NCBI GenBank assembly: GCA_050302175.1
Contig: JBNLAN010000020.1
Span: forward strand, 1-64,000
Direction of reading: 5' to 3'
Origin: JBNLAN01 sp050302175
Lineage (GTDB): Bacteria > Pseudomonadota > Zetaproteobacteria > Mariprofundales > Mariprofundaceae
DNA length: 64,000 nucleotides
Translations under genes and position numbers: made by a program
In this document: positions 26,792 to 35,630 of the stretch, in pieces
How positions within the stretch are numbered: position 1 is the stretch's first letter
Layout: each line of letters begins with the position of its first letter
Notes under the pieces: model-generated
Seen by the model: the letters and a program-made list of their open reading frames with translations, nothing else
The model's database searches: none
What the model was told of the DNA's origin: nothing

Positions 26792-28299
26792 CGATACTCT
26801 CCCTGCTCCTCCAGCCACCAAAAACGTTTATCCCAATAAGGGTAAGCCGTCAGCTCCGGATCGGTGAAGTCGCCATGATGTGTCGGATCGCCTGGATTGA
26901 AACCAAACACCTTCATGTGCACCCTGTCGCCGGCCGGAAACAGATGCAGTGTTTCCTTGATGTTCCACCATGCTCCCATGGTGCGATCAAGCACCGAGCG
27001 GTTCGGGCCGAACATCTGGTCAATCCATTCGAGCAAACTTCCGTTGGGCGCCGTTCCGAATGTGTAGGCTGGAATCTCGGAGGCCTCGGCATGTGGATGC
27101 AGTGCAAGGTTATAAAATTGGGTATTGTCATTCTCCTGCAGATAATAACCTACTGAATTGATGGTGTTATTGATGTTGTCAGCAGCAGCCATAAATACAA
27201 TATTGTCGTAGCGGATGCGCCGATAGTGTTCGATGGCCTTATTGATAATGATGGTGCCCATACTGTGCCCGATGATTGTAATATGGGCTTTGTGACCATT
27301 ACCGAACCGCTCCTCCAGTTTTTTGAAAAAGATCGAAACCGCACCGCTACCACGACTGAATGCCTTGGCCTCGGTTGTGCATATGTTTTTCGAACTGCTC
27401 AGCTCCAGCGGATTCCGGAACAGGGTTTCTGTTCGGCGCAGCATATTGTCCCAGCCCGTTCCACCCATACTGTCGACAAACGGAATCGTCACCATTTTCG
27501 GAAGAAACATCACCAAATTGAATGCATCGTGCATTGAAATACCGTTCTTTTCAGGATTCCCTTTATGGCAAAAGTGTACGCCTGACTTGGCATCGCGAAA
27601 TTGAACTGACTGTGACAGCAATGCGCCATCACAGCGCTGCGAGTCAGGCGCTGCAATATTCTTCTGATCTCCGATCGAGGTCCAGTACTGGTAGGTCTGC
27701 TGCCCCCAGGCCAGTGGCGCATTAAAAATCGCCACGCCGGTATCTTTGATTAAATATAGCGGCAGGGTAACAGCTCCCAACACCAGCTTGCGCTGACCAC
27801 CGCGAATACAACAGAGCTGCTCAAAATAGGACGACATAAGCCCCGAGTGCCAGACGATGAAGATGGGGTAGTAGCCCTCATCGGGATTGTCCGGATCGCC
27901 CATTATTTTCGGATACTGCTTCATGACTCGTCCAAGGCTGTTCTCCAGCGAGTTCATACCGCCGTGGATAAAAATCAGCAGACGTTTTTTACCCGAGGCC
28001 TCGAAAGCCTCCAGCATCCTGTCGACATGCTTATCGAGCGCTGCAAATGATTCGCATTTCCCTTCGCTGTTCTCCCGAAGCAGTGCCCGGCCTGCGCCAT
28101 CACTGAAACTCAGATCGGCGTTGATTGGCAGATAATTTCCCGAGTTGTCCGATACCAGCATATGCAGAGTAGCATCTGCTTTTGAGCCGGCAGTATCTCC
28201 GGAAATGTCGGGCCTGACCTGACCGCCACAGGCGGTCATCAAGACCATCGCCCATGCAAATATCCAGAGTTTCAGATTTGGCGGAGTCCTTTCCCTCAT
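26788..28299 (-). CDS. Lipoprotein alpha/beta-hydrolase, paralogue A
   Basis: 503 residues, first gene of the three-gene operon. Lipobox MTAC with Cys24. FIHGG near 110 and IGHSMG with the candidate nucleophile Ser346. It differs from paralogue B mainly in the signal sequence, residues 220-235 and scattered substitutions, while long stretches such as the elbow region and the WWNIKE/D segment are shared. Probably a periplasm-facing lipid-anchored serine hydrolase; substrate unknown. Its ATG at 28299 has no strong ribosome site. Divergent from argJ across a 164-base gap with two hairpins. Confidence 0.78.
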   Translation of the reverse strand: MRERTPPNLKLWIFAWAMVLMTACGGQVRPDISGDTAGSKADATLHMLVSDNSGNYLPINADLSFSDGAGRALLRENSEGKCESFAALDKHVDRMLEAFEASGKKRLLIFIHGGMNSLENSLGRVMKQYPKIMGDPDNPDEGYYPIFIVWHSGLMSSYFEQLCCIRGGQRKLVLGAVTLPLYLIKDTGVAIFNAPLAWGQQTYQYWTSIGDQKNIAAPDSQRCDGALLSQSVQFRDAKSGVHFCHKGNPEKNGISMHDAFNLVMFLPKMVTIPFVDSMGGTGWDNMLRRTETLFRNPLELSSSKNICTTEAKAFSRGSGAVSIFFKKLEERFGNGHKAHITIIGHSMGTIIINKAIEHYRRIRYDNIVFMAAADNINNTINSVGYYLQENDNTQFYNLALHPHAEASEIPAYTFGTAPNGSLLEWIDQMFGPNRSVLDRTMGAWWNIKETLHLFPAGDRVHMKVFGFNPGDPTHHGDFTDPELTAYPYWDKRFWWLEEQGEYR

Positions 28300-28324
28300 A
28301 TTCTGTAAGGTATTATTTCCCGGC

Positions 28325-28368
28325 CTGGCAGTCCATAGCCCTGCCAGAGAATGGATGGCCTTCCATTC
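28325..28368. promoter_or_regulatory. Two adjacent inverted repeats in the lipoprotein-argJ intergenic region
   Basis: CTGGCAG/CTGCCAG (28325-28331 and 28341-28347) and GAATGGA/TCCATTC (28349-28355 and 28362-28368) sit back to back, 26 bases upstream of the lipoprotein start. They may be operators or 5' leader hairpins. No known motif. Confidence 0.35.
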
Positions 28369-28463
28369 ATCAGTTCCCGCCTGATCCGATTCATCGCTTG
28401 CGGGCTAGCGCTCGCAGCTTCAGTCTTGGCACTTAATATTTCGTTGTATAAGGAAGCGTTGCC

Positions 28464-29687
28464 ATGGCTGTGAACCCGCCCAAACTGAATCCACCGCTCC
28501 CCGTGCCAGGCTTTAAAGTCGGCACTGCCTCCTGCGGCGTCAAATCGCCTGCACTGAAGGGCAAACGTCAGGATGTCACCCTGATCATCGGCGAAGTGGA
28601 TTGCCACGCCGCCGGTGTGTTCACGCAAAACCGCTTCCGTGCTGCTTGCGTCGAGCTTGGCGAAGCCACACTGTCGACATCTGCCGAACATATCCGCGGC
28701 ATCGTTGCCAATGCAGGAAATGCCAATGCAGGCGTTGGCGAAATGGAGAGAGTCTGGTCTCAGCAGCTGATTGATGCTGCAGCATCCGCTGCCGGAGTTC
28801 CTGCCGATACCGTGCTCTCCGCCTCCACCGGCGTAATCGGCACCCCTTTCCCTATTGAGCGCATTCAGGCTGGCATGCACGAAGCTTCCGATTCGCTGGC
28901 GCCTGACAACTGGGAGGCGGCGGCACATGCCATTCGTACCACAGACACCTTCGCCAAGTGGGCCTCGGCAGAAATCGAGATAGACGGGCAAACCTATACG
29001 CTAACCGGTATCGCCAAAGGCAGCGGCATGATCCATCCGAACATGGCCACCATGCTGGGCTTCGTCGCCACCGATGCACCCATTGATGCGGCAACACTTG
29101 CGCCGATACTCAAGCGGGTGGCTGACCGCTCTTTCAACTGTATTTCGGTGGACGGCGACACCTCCACCAACGACACCCTCTATCTGCTCTCATCAGGGCT
29201 CGGGCTCGGGCATACGAAACTGGCAGACACCACTCTTTTTGAGCAGGCACTGACCGATCTCTGCATCAATCTGGCGCAACAGATTGTGCGCGATGGCGAA
29301 GGTGTTTCGAAATTCGTGACCATCGAAGTGACAGGTGCGGCAAGCGAGGCCGATGCACGCGCCATTGGCCGTACCATAGCGATTTCCCCACTCGTCAAAA
29401 CCGCTTTCGCAGGCTCGGATGCCAATTGGGGGCGTATCCTGATGGCAGTGGGTAATTCGAGCGTCGAGATCGATACCGATACCATCATGCTACGGGCCGA
29501 CGATGTGTTGATGCTTGAGAATGGCAACTTGCACCCGTCATACCGCGACGAGGCGGGCATGGCGGTGTTCGCCAAGCCCGAATTCACCATCACTCTCGAC
29601 CTCGGTATGGGCTCCGCTGCCAGCACTGTCTGGACCGGCGATCTCACTCACGACTACATCAAGATCAATGCCGAATACAGAACCTGA
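28464..29687 (+). CDS. argJ: Bifunctional glutamate N-acetyltransferase/ornithine acetyltransferase ArgJ
   Basis: 407 residues, normal length. It transfers acetyl from N-acetylornithine to glutamate, and in bifunctional forms from acetyl-CoA, in arginine synthesis. The autocleavage site is in KGSGMIHPNMATML, giving beta-chain nucleophile Thr196. Also present are the oxyanion threonines of ASTGVIGTPF (about 121-130) and the C-terminal NGNLHPSYRDEAGMAVFAKP. AAGGAAG is seven bases before the ATG. The nudix gene starts inside its 3' end, 20 bases before its stop. Confidence 0.96.
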   Translation: MAVNPPKLNPPLPVPGFKVGTASCGVKSPALKGKRQDVTLIIGEVDCHAAGVFTQNRFRAACVELGEATLSTSAEHIRGIVANAGNANAGVGEMERVWSQQLIDAAASAAGVPADTVLSASTGVIGTPFPIERIQAGMHEASDSLAPDNWEAAAHAIRTTDTFAKWASAEIEIDGQTYTLTGIAKGSGMIHPNMATMLGFVATDAPIDAATLAPILKRVADRSFNCISVDGDTSTNDTLYLLSSGLGLGHTKLADTTLFEQALTDLCINLAQQIVRDGEGVSKFVTIEVTGAASEADARAIGRTIAISPLVKTAFAGSDANWGRILMAVGNSSVEIDTDTIMLRADDVLMLENGNLHPSYRDEAGMAVFAKPEFTITLDLGMGSAASTVWTGDLTHDYIKINAEYRT

Positions 29688-30096
29688 TCTGCTGCAGCTG
29701 ATCGCGCTGACCGCCGCCTTCAACGAGCACGGCGAAGTGCTGCTGCTCAAGCGCCCGCCGGATGTGCATTGCGGCGGATTATGGGGATTCCCGGGCGGCA
29801 AGGTGAGTGTGGACGAAAACCCGATCAAGGGCGCGGTGCGCGAGTTCGAGGAGGAGACAGGGCTAACCGGCAAACTGTGGCGTCACCTCGGCAAATCGCG
29901 CTATGCCTACGATGATCGCATGCTCTTCTACTTCATCTACGGCTGCCGCTGCGATGATATTTCCGGCCTCAAAGCCGAATCCGAGCACGCCTGGGTTGCC
30001 CTTGATGCGCTGGAGGATTATCCGATGCCGGAGGGCAATACCACCTTTCTGCATCTGATCCGCGACGCAGCGCATTTCTTTGCCAAGAAGACCTGA
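29668..30096 (+). CDS. mutT: MutT-like Nudix hydrolase
   Basis: 142 residues from ATG 29668. The Nudix box reads GGKVSVDENPIKGAVREFEE followed by ETGL, matching Gx5Ex7REUxEExGU exactly, with the usual upstream LLLKRPPD and GLWGFPGG. The size and context (argJ, with secA nearby) suggest an 8-oxo-dGTP pyrophosphohydrolase, but substrate range is not provable. It overlaps argJ by 20 bases in another frame, so translation is coupled. The longer frame from 29515 lies within argJ and is not used. Confidence 0.87.
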   Translation: MPNTEPDLLQLIALTAAFNEHGEVLLLKRPPDVHCGGLWGFPGGKVSVDENPIKGAVREFEEETGLTGKLWRHLGKSRYAYDDRMLFYFIYGCRCDDISGLKAESEHAWVALDALEDYPMPEGNTTFLHLIRDAAHFFAKKT

Positions 30097-30103
30097 AGAA
30101 GAG

Positions 30104-30331
30104 GGTTCACCACAGAGGAAGAGATTTCCACCGCAAAGTACGCAGAGTCGCGCAGAGGAAGAAACTTTATCCCGCTCGCCGATGCGCGCCGAGCAGACGG
30201 CAAACGAAAAGGGAACAGCGGAAAATTCAAAGTTCTATTTTTCGCCCATTTCCGGCCTGGCTGCGAGGTAGTCACGCAGCGGCCCTGCGGGTGCCCTTTC
30301 TTAGTTCTTCTTTGGGCACGCAAAGAAGAAC
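30104..30331. repeat. Intergenic repeat remnants and hairpin
   Basis: The 252-base gap after the nudix gene holds a CACAGAGGAAGAG / CGCAGAG / CGCAGAGGAAG motif series (30110-30161) of the kind found in dispersed intergenic repeats. A perfect 11-bp inverted repeat GTTCTTCTTTG/CAAAGAAGAAC lies at 30304-30331 between convergent genes. No coding sequence is seen. The hairpin may act as a bidirectional transcript end, although it lacks a long T tract. Confidence 0.45.
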
Positions 30332-30348
30332 GAAAATCACCGGCTCTT

Positions 30349-31128
30349 CTAAAAGCTCATCGACAGCCCGGTTGAATAGCGCGCATCGGTTTTCTTTACC
30401 CCCTGCGGCGGCAGGGCATCGTAGGTGACATCGAGACTCAGTTTCAAATCGATGTTCTCATCCAGTTTGACTGCAAACGCGAACTGCTCGAGCAACCTGT
30501 AATCCGGGAAATTGCTGAATGCAGGCTGGTAGTAGGTGGTACTGTAGAGACGCACCTGCTCGTTCACCTGCCGCTTCAGAACAAGATAGGTGTTGGCGCG
30601 CCAGGTTCGGCTCACCAGCGCATCGGTCGTCCCCGCTTTCGGGCTCAGTTTCTCATATTCGTAAAAGCCGCCCAGCCCAAAATAGACCGCCACCGAACCC
30701 GCCTCCTCCAGCAGCGAGTAGCGCACTCCCGCTCCGCCCAGCGTACGCTGCTGCATGCGCGCGAACGGATCGCGCCCGGACTGAGCGAACAGCTCAACAC
30801 CCCAGCTCTCCCTGATCTGGGTGCGGTGGCGCAAGTGTGCAAAGAAACGGTTGGTATCGACCTTTCCGCTGCTTTTGCCATAGGCGTATTGCAGCCAGAT
30901 GAAATCGGTGTGCTCACCGTGCTGCCACTGTGTGAGCCACTCCGCCTTGCTGCTGTTTTTCACCGTATTGCCGCTGGCGCCATCGATGGAGAGCTCTACC
31001 TTATTCGTCAGTCCATCTTCGGCCGGGCCGATAATCGCCTGCTCGACATTGACGATGGCATAGGAGGTGATGGGGTTCAGGAAACAAAACAGCGCCACTG
31101 CAACAGCCGCTAACACACGAGTTTTCAT
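30349..31128 (-). CDS. DUF481-type outer membrane beta-barrel protein
   Basis: 259 residues. Signal peptide to about residue 24 (TSYA), then alternating amphipathic strands. GNTVKNSSKAEWLTQWQHGE resembles the start of DUF481 barrels, RTLGGAGVRYSLL comes in the middle, and the C-terminus ARYSTGLSMSF ends in Phe, a barrel assembly signal. DUF481 members are small outer membrane proteins, some induced by salt or acid; no transport activity is established. Stands alone on the minus strand with an 80-base upstream gap. Confidence 0.8.
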   Translation of the reverse strand: MKTRVLAAVAVALFCFLNPITSYAIVNVEQAIIGPAEDGLTNKVELSIDGASGNTVKNSSKAEWLTQWQHGEHTDFIWLQYAYGKSSGKVDTNRFFAHLRHRTQIRESWGVELFAQSGRDPFARMQQRTLGGAGVRYSLLEEAGSVAVYFGLGGFYEYEKLSPKAGTTDALVSRTWRANTYLVLKRQVNEQVRLYSTTYYQPAFSNFPDYRLLEQFAFAVKLDENIDLKLSLDVTYDALPPQGVKKTDARYSTGLSMSF

Positions 31129-31208
31129 GCAGGAAACCTTAGCGAATCAGGCCATGCCAATCAAAAGCTCGCTGTTTTCCTCATGTCACGTTTGAAACTA
31201 TGCTGCGC

Positions 31209-31868
31209 CTATAAAAGACGCCTGCAAACAAAAAAAGTTCCTTCTCGTTCGATATACTTAACGGGAAAGCTCACCGTTCGATTTCCATTGATCATCAATG
31301 GCGGATAATTGGCCTGGAACTCCTGCGGCAGGAATCCAATATTTAAAAACAGGTAATAATAGTCCCGATAAGTGACATCTGTATCTTTCGGAATCGGGTC
31401 ATTAGATGATGATATCAACTCCTCCGATATCGACTGTATAGAGTCTTCCTGTGAAGCTAGATACTCCATAGAGCCATCTTTAAGGATTTCGGGCTTTACA
31501 TGAGTACCATGAATAAGCTTGGGCTTATATTCGTATAATTTATTTCCGCTATTTCCCAGAAATACAAATGTTGGATCAACTATTTTGACCCTGCTTCCAG
31601 GCGCCAGGTAAATATAATAACTCAGCCTTGCACGTTCATTCCGAGGAGACACAAAGTCTGTGTCTCGTCCTCTTGGGTGTTTGATCCTGACCTCTAGCCT
31701 TGAACCCTTCTCATCCAGATCGAATTGCATGACATCAGCCGGCATGCCACAACCGCTTTGCGTCGCAACACCCGATCCTGAGGGCTGATACCAGCTGAAT
31801 GTCATTGGCATACAGCCAGTTAACGCGAGTAATAATAAAGCGTTTAGTACTATTGCCTTTCTTGTCAT
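31209..31868 (-). CDS. Hypothetical lipoprotein
   Basis: 219 residues with a lipobox LTGC (anchor Cys19) followed by MPMTFSWYQPSGSG. The mature part has several strand-like segments and two further Cys (SGCGM near 40, FVCRRLL at the end). No family recognised. Base composition is clearly more A+T-rich than the neighbours (for example 31380-31620), suggesting acquisition. It overlaps the xerC stop by one base and would be co-transcribed with xerC, though a functional link is unlikely. Confidence 0.7.
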   Translation of the reverse strand: MTRKAIVLNALLLLALTGCMPMTFSWYQPSGSGVATQSGCGMPADVMQFDLDEKGSRLEVRIKHPRGRDTDFVSPRNERARLSYYIYLAPGSRVKIVDPTFVFLGNSGNKLYEYKPKLIHGTHVKPEILKDGSMEYLASQEDSIQSISEELISSSNDPIPKDTDVTYRDYYYLFLNIGFLPQEFQANYPPLMINGNRTVSFPVKYIEREGTFFVCRRLL

Positions 31869-32755
31869 CAGGTCTTTACTTTCTTCGCCCTTGGATGTGT
31901 CTTATCGTACACCTCGGTCAGTTTGTTGATATCGAGATGCGTATAGCGCTCGGTGGTGGCAAGCGAGGAGTGACCGAGCAGTTCCTGAATGGCGCGCAGG
32001 TCCACACCCCCGGCCAGAAGATGCGTGGCAAAGGAGTGGCGCAGGCGATGCGGGGTGACCGAAGTATCCGCCCCTGTGGCAAGTGCGCGTTTTTTCAGCA
32101 TGCGCTGCACGCTGCGTGCGGTGAGCCTGCCGCCGCGCCTGTTCAGAAACAGCGCCTGTTGCGAGGCATCCGAATTGGTTTGCCGCTCATCGAGATAGCT
32201 CTGCAACAGCTTCGCCACCCCTTCCGCGATGGGCACCACACGCTCCTTACGCCCTTTACCCAATACCCGTAATTCGCGTGCCTGCATGGAGAGATCGTTA
32301 AGATCTAGACCGACGGTCTCGGAAACGCGCAACCCGCAGCCATACATCACGGCCAGAAGCGCCAGATCACGTGCCTCAGCGCCTGAATCGGTCTCGTGCA
32401 TCAATGCACCGGTCTGCTCAGGCGGCAGGTTCCGGGGTAGCCGTTTGGACTGCTTCGGCGGCCTGATACCGATCGCGACGTTTCCCTGCACCCAATGCAG
32501 TCGCACCGCGGCATCCAGCAAACTTTTCACCGCTGAGAGACGCCGGGCAAGGCTGGCCGGTGCAAGCCCTTTGGCATGCGCAGCTACCAGCCAATCCTGG
32601 ATATGGATACGCGAGAGATCCGAAATAGACATATCGCCACAGGATTCGAGCAGCGTGGCAAGATCGCGACCGTAATTGGAAACCGTGTGCGAGGAAGCGA
32701 GCCGCACCTCTGTGAGCTCGGCAAGGAAGCATTCGATTCCCTTTGAGAGCTGCAT
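31868..32755 (-). CDS. xerC: Tyrosine recombinase XerC
   Basis: 295 residues. An N-terminal SAM-like core-binding domain (about 5-90) and a catalytic domain with Arg in YGCGLRVSE, HRLRHSFATHLL (His and Arg) and LGHSSLATTERYTHLD (His and nucleophile Tyr). This is the Xer pattern; XerC with XerD resolves chromosome dimers at dif. The directly upstream DUF484-type gene (12 bases away) is the usual partner of xerC in proteobacteria, which supports XerC rather than a phage integrase. Confidence 0.93.
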   Translation of the reverse strand: MQLSKGIECFLAELTEVRLASSHTVSNYGRDLATLLESCGDMSISDLSRIHIQDWLVAAHAKGLAPASLARRLSAVKSLLDAAVRLHWVQGNVAIGIRPPKQSKRLPRNLPPEQTGALMHETDSGAEARDLALLAVMYGCGLRVSETVGLDLNDLSMQARELRVLGKGRKERVVPIAEGVAKLLQSYLDERQTNSDASQQALFLNRRGGRLTARSVQRMLKKRALATGADTSVTPHRLRHSFATHLLAGGVDLRAIQELLGHSSLATTERYTHLDINKLTEVYDKTHPRAKKVKT

Positions 32756-32767
32756 CAGCGGCGGCTC

Positions 32768-33898
32768 CTATTTTTTGTCCGCATCATCCTGCTCGGCAAT
32801 CTCGATGCGTCCGCCCCCCAGCGCCTTGGCTACATACATGGCCCGGTCGGCCGCATCGATTAACTCACGTACCCGCATATCCTGCGCAGGTGCCGAGAAG
32901 GCGATTCCGACACTAACGCTCATGGTATCGCCTCCTGCTTCGATCTTGCCACATTCACTCACAACACGCCCTGCAATGGTCTGCACCTTATCCATGGCGC
33001 AATCGGACAACAGCAGAATAAATTCATCGCCCCCCATACGTACCATGGGATCCTGCGAGCGAACCTGTCTGCGCGCCGTATCGCAAATGGCGGCTAGCAG
33101 CTCATCGGCAGCGGCATGCCCCAGTCGCTCATTTGTGCCACGGAAATCATCAACATCGATATAGAGGCAAGCCACCGAATTCCCCTTGCCGAACCACTGC
33201 GACAATGGCTGGTGACTGTGCGGCTGCAGAAAACGGCGATTGTGCGTACCGGTCAGGGTATCGGTAATGGCAAGCCGGGCCAGCCGCTCTCTGGCCACCG
33301 CATTCTCAAGACTCAACCCCACCACCTGTGCCAGATGCTGTAGAAAATCAGTGCTCTGCCCGGGCTGGAAACGCTCAGGATCAATCGAGCCCATACCCAG
33401 CACGCCAAACGGCTTCTTTGCATCGCCAAGCGTGAGCAGGGCCAGAGATTTGACCGGTTGATCGCGCGACTCCAGCCACTCAAAACCCTTGTTTGGCGTA
33501 ATATTAACCAGATGCACCTGTTTGCGGTGCAGCCCCATATCTTCAATCTCGCCCTTCTCGATCCAGACCAGATCGCGCTCGGAAATCGCATCCATCTGGC
33601 GAGCACCCATAAAACTGGCACGATCGAACCAGAAGCGAACCAGATCGAGATCAAAATTGGCACGCAGGTTACGCATCAGAACAAAACAGAGATCTTCGGG
33701 ATCGGTTGCGGCCAGCACCTCAGATTCAAGTTCAAACAGTCGGGAGAAAAGCCTTTCGTTGTCGCGCAGTCGCTGCATCACCTCGGCGACATAGGCTTTA
33801 AGTTCACTGTTCTCCTCGACCAGTTGCTTGTTGCGGCGCGCCGAAAGGTCCTTGACCTCCGCTGCGCCTTTGTTTTCGGGCTCTTTTCTCTTTGCCAT
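32768..33898 (-). CDS. DUF484-GGDEF fusion protein (diguanylate cyclase)
   Basis: 376 residues. The N-terminal part has a coiled coil (20-50) then DNERLFSRLFELESEVLAAT, like DUF484 GAF-type proteins encoded beside xerC. A GAF-like domain continues to about 200. A C-terminal GGDEF domain (about 205-370) has canonical GGDEF (289-293) and an I-site RSQD (280-283). It should be an active, product-inhibited cyclase. Ordinary DUF484 proteins lack the GGDEF part, so the fusion is unusual at this locus. Confidence 0.87.
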   Translation of the reverse strand: MAKRKEPENKGAAEVKDLSARRNKQLVEENSELKAYVAEVMQRLRDNERLFSRLFELESEVLAATDPEDLCFVLMRNLRANFDLDLVRFWFDRASFMGARQMDAISERDLVWIEKGEIEDMGLHRKQVHLVNITPNKGFEWLESRDQPVKSLALLTLGDAKKPFGVLGMGSIDPERFQPGQSTDFLQHLAQVVGLSLENAVARERLARLAITDTLTGTHNRRFLQPHSHQPLSQWFGKGNSVACLYIDVDDFRGTNERLGHAAADELLAAICDTARRQVRSQDPMVRMGGDEFILLLSDCAMDKVQTIAGRVVSECGKIEAGGDTMSVSVGIAFSAPAQDMRVRELIDAADRAMYVAKALGGGRIEIAEQDDADKK

Positions 33899-33959
33899 GT
33901 TTTACCCTTGCCAAGCTGCGATGTTTCGCCATCGTAGCATCAAGGTCGCGAAGGGCAAA

Positions 33960-34565
33960 TCAGTCAACCCTCTTTTTTTGCGACAGCATGCCGCCGGAGA
34001 CCACCACCTTCATGCCCTCCTCAACGCTCATATCGAGTTCGATCAGGTCGCCGGGATCAACGAACAGCATCCAGCCGGAGGTCGGATTGGGAGTGGTCGG
34101 CACAAATACGGCCACGCGATCCACCGTGTCGCTGTCGGGAAAAGGGTAGTCGGCATCGGCAGTGACGAATCCGAGCGTCCACTGTCCGGGCTGCGGAAAG
34201 GAGACCAGCACCACTTTTCGGAAGGCCTTGCCTCCCTTGCCAAGCACCGCCTCCATCAGCTGTTTGACTGCACCATAAATCGAACGCACTACCGGTACCT
34301 GCGCCAGCAGGGCATCGAACCATGAAAGCAGCCGCTTACCCACAAAGTTGGTTGCAAACACGCCGACAAGAATGAGCAGCAGCAGCGACAGAAGTACGCC
34401 GAGCCCCGGCAAGTGCATCCCCAGCAGCTGCTCCGGATGGTAACGGGCGGGTAGCAGCAACAGCGCACGGTCGGAGATTTCAACCAGCCAGCGCACCACT
34501 GCAATGGTCGCCAAAATGGGGATAGATACCGCAAGCCCCGCCAACAGATAACGCCGAAGATTCAT
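33960..34565 (-). CDS. DUF502 family membrane protein
   Basis: 201 residues with two N-terminal helices (about 5-27 and 55-75), LRRYLLAGLAVSIPILATI, and the family motif VPVVRSIYGAVKQLMEAVLG. The remainder contains VAVFVPTTPNPTSGWMLFV, also conserved in DUF502. Inner membrane protein of unknown function. It overlaps the upstream polysaccharide deacetylase gene by 4 bases, so they are translated together. Confidence 0.92.
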   Translation of the reverse strand: MNLRRYLLAGLAVSIPILATIAVVRWLVEISDRALLLLPARYHPEQLLGMHLPGLGVLLSLLLLILVGVFATNFVGKRLLSWFDALLAQVPVVRSIYGAVKQLMEAVLGKGGKAFRKVVLVSFPQPGQWTLGFVTADADYPFPDSDTVDRVAVFVPTTPNPTSGWMLFVDPGDLIELDMSVEEGMKVVVSGGMLSQKKRVD

Positions 34566-35584
34566 TGTACACCTCCGCCAACCGGGATTTCTGCCACATT
34601 GTGCGCTGCCGCGGAGGGCTGATGCAATGCGATGGAGAGCGGCACGATTTTGCTGCGATCCGCCTCTTTAATGCCATGCTCCAGAAAATCGAGTGTGGTC
34701 GGATAAGGGTGACCGATAACGATGCATACCCTGTGCTTCCGCTGACACTTCAATGCCGAGTCCCACGCCTTCTGCAACGCCTCAGGCTCCGGATGGTGAT
34801 CGAGGAACAGCTGGCGGCTGGCCCAGGCAATTCCGGCTTCTTTCGCCAAATCGGCAGCGACCGAGCGGCTGCTGGTTTTCGAATCCACGAAAAAGAGTCC
34901 GCGTTCGCGGCAGTAATTCATGACCCAGCGCATGCTCTCGGCCTGCTCGGTAAGGAATGAGCCCATGTGATTATTCATCCCAACTGCAAACGGCACCCGC
35001 TCCAGCGCCCGCTCAAACAGCGTACGAACCTCGGCTTCATTCATATCGCCACGCACAAACCATGGTCCCATCTTCTGACGGTATTTAGGCGTCTTCGGCT
35101 CCATTGGCAGGTGCAGCATCACCATCCGCCCTGCTGCATGCGCCGCAGATGCGGCATCAAGTGCATGCGGGGAATCCGGCAATACGGCAATCGCTGTGGT
35201 AAAAGGAAGCGCAAGCAGCCGATCCAGCGCCATCATGTCATAGCCGACATCGTCAATGATCAGCACAATGCCTTCAGCAGGGTGATTCGTGCTGATAGCC
35301 GGCGCAACTTCCGGCTCGGGCTGTTCGGTATGGAAGGCTTCAAACACCACATCATTGGCAGGGCCGGATTTCACCGTCGGTGCATAGGAAAGCTGCACCT
35401 CCGACTTGTCACTCCCCCCTGAAACTCCAATCACCAGTGCTGCAACCAACAGCACAAACAGCAGCAACAGTGCTGCATGCAGGCGATAATGTTCCAGCCG
35501 GGCTTTGCGCCGCCGAACAGGCTTGCGTGTGGATGGTGCTTTACGTCTGCTGGCAGGAGTCTTGCGCGGACGGCGCCCGGTCAT
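34562..35584 (-). CDS. Divergent polysaccharide deacetylase family protein (YibQ-like)
   Basis: 340 residues. A basic N-terminus, one anchor helix (about 33-55), then a deacetylase-like barrel. GIVLIIDDVGYDMMALDRLL carries the first Asp pair, followed by MVMLHLPMEP, GMNNHMGSFLTEQAESM and FVDSKTSSRSVA. This is the DUF610/YibQ divergent group, frequently linked with envC and ctpA. It may deacetylate or otherwise alter a periplasmic sugar polymer, but activity is unproven for the group. Follows ctpA by 46 bases. Confidence 0.9.
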   Translation of the reverse strand: MTGRRPRKTPASRRKAPSTRKPVRRRKARLEHYRLHAALLLLFVLLVAALVIGVSGGSDKSEVQLSYAPTVKSGPANDVVFEAFHTEQPEPEVAPAISTNHPAEGIVLIIDDVGYDMMALDRLLALPFTTAIAVLPDSPHALDAASAAHAAGRMVMLHLPMEPKTPKYRQKMGPWFVRGDMNEAEVRTLFERALERVPFAVGMNNHMGSFLTEQAESMRWVMNYCRERGLFFVDSKTSSRSVAADLAKEAGIAWASRQLFLDHHPEPEALQKAWDSALKCQRKHRVCIVIGHPYPTTLDFLEHGIKEADRSKIVPLSIALHQPSAAAHNVAEIPVGGGVQ

Positions 35585-35630
35585 ACGAGCGCCCCCCGTT
35601 TGCAGGTCATCATTTCAGATATAGCCCCTG

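Noticed and set aside
28426..28452. argJ promoter TTGGCA-N15-TATAAG, or a sigma-54 site at TTGGCAC
   Set aside because: The spacer is too short for a good sigma-70 promoter, and the sigma-54 GC element is missing at the required distance.
31868..32755. Tyrosine recombinase as a mark of a mobile island
   Set aside because: Length, motifs and the adjacent DUF484-type gene point to housekeeping XerC; no att sites or phage genes are nearby.
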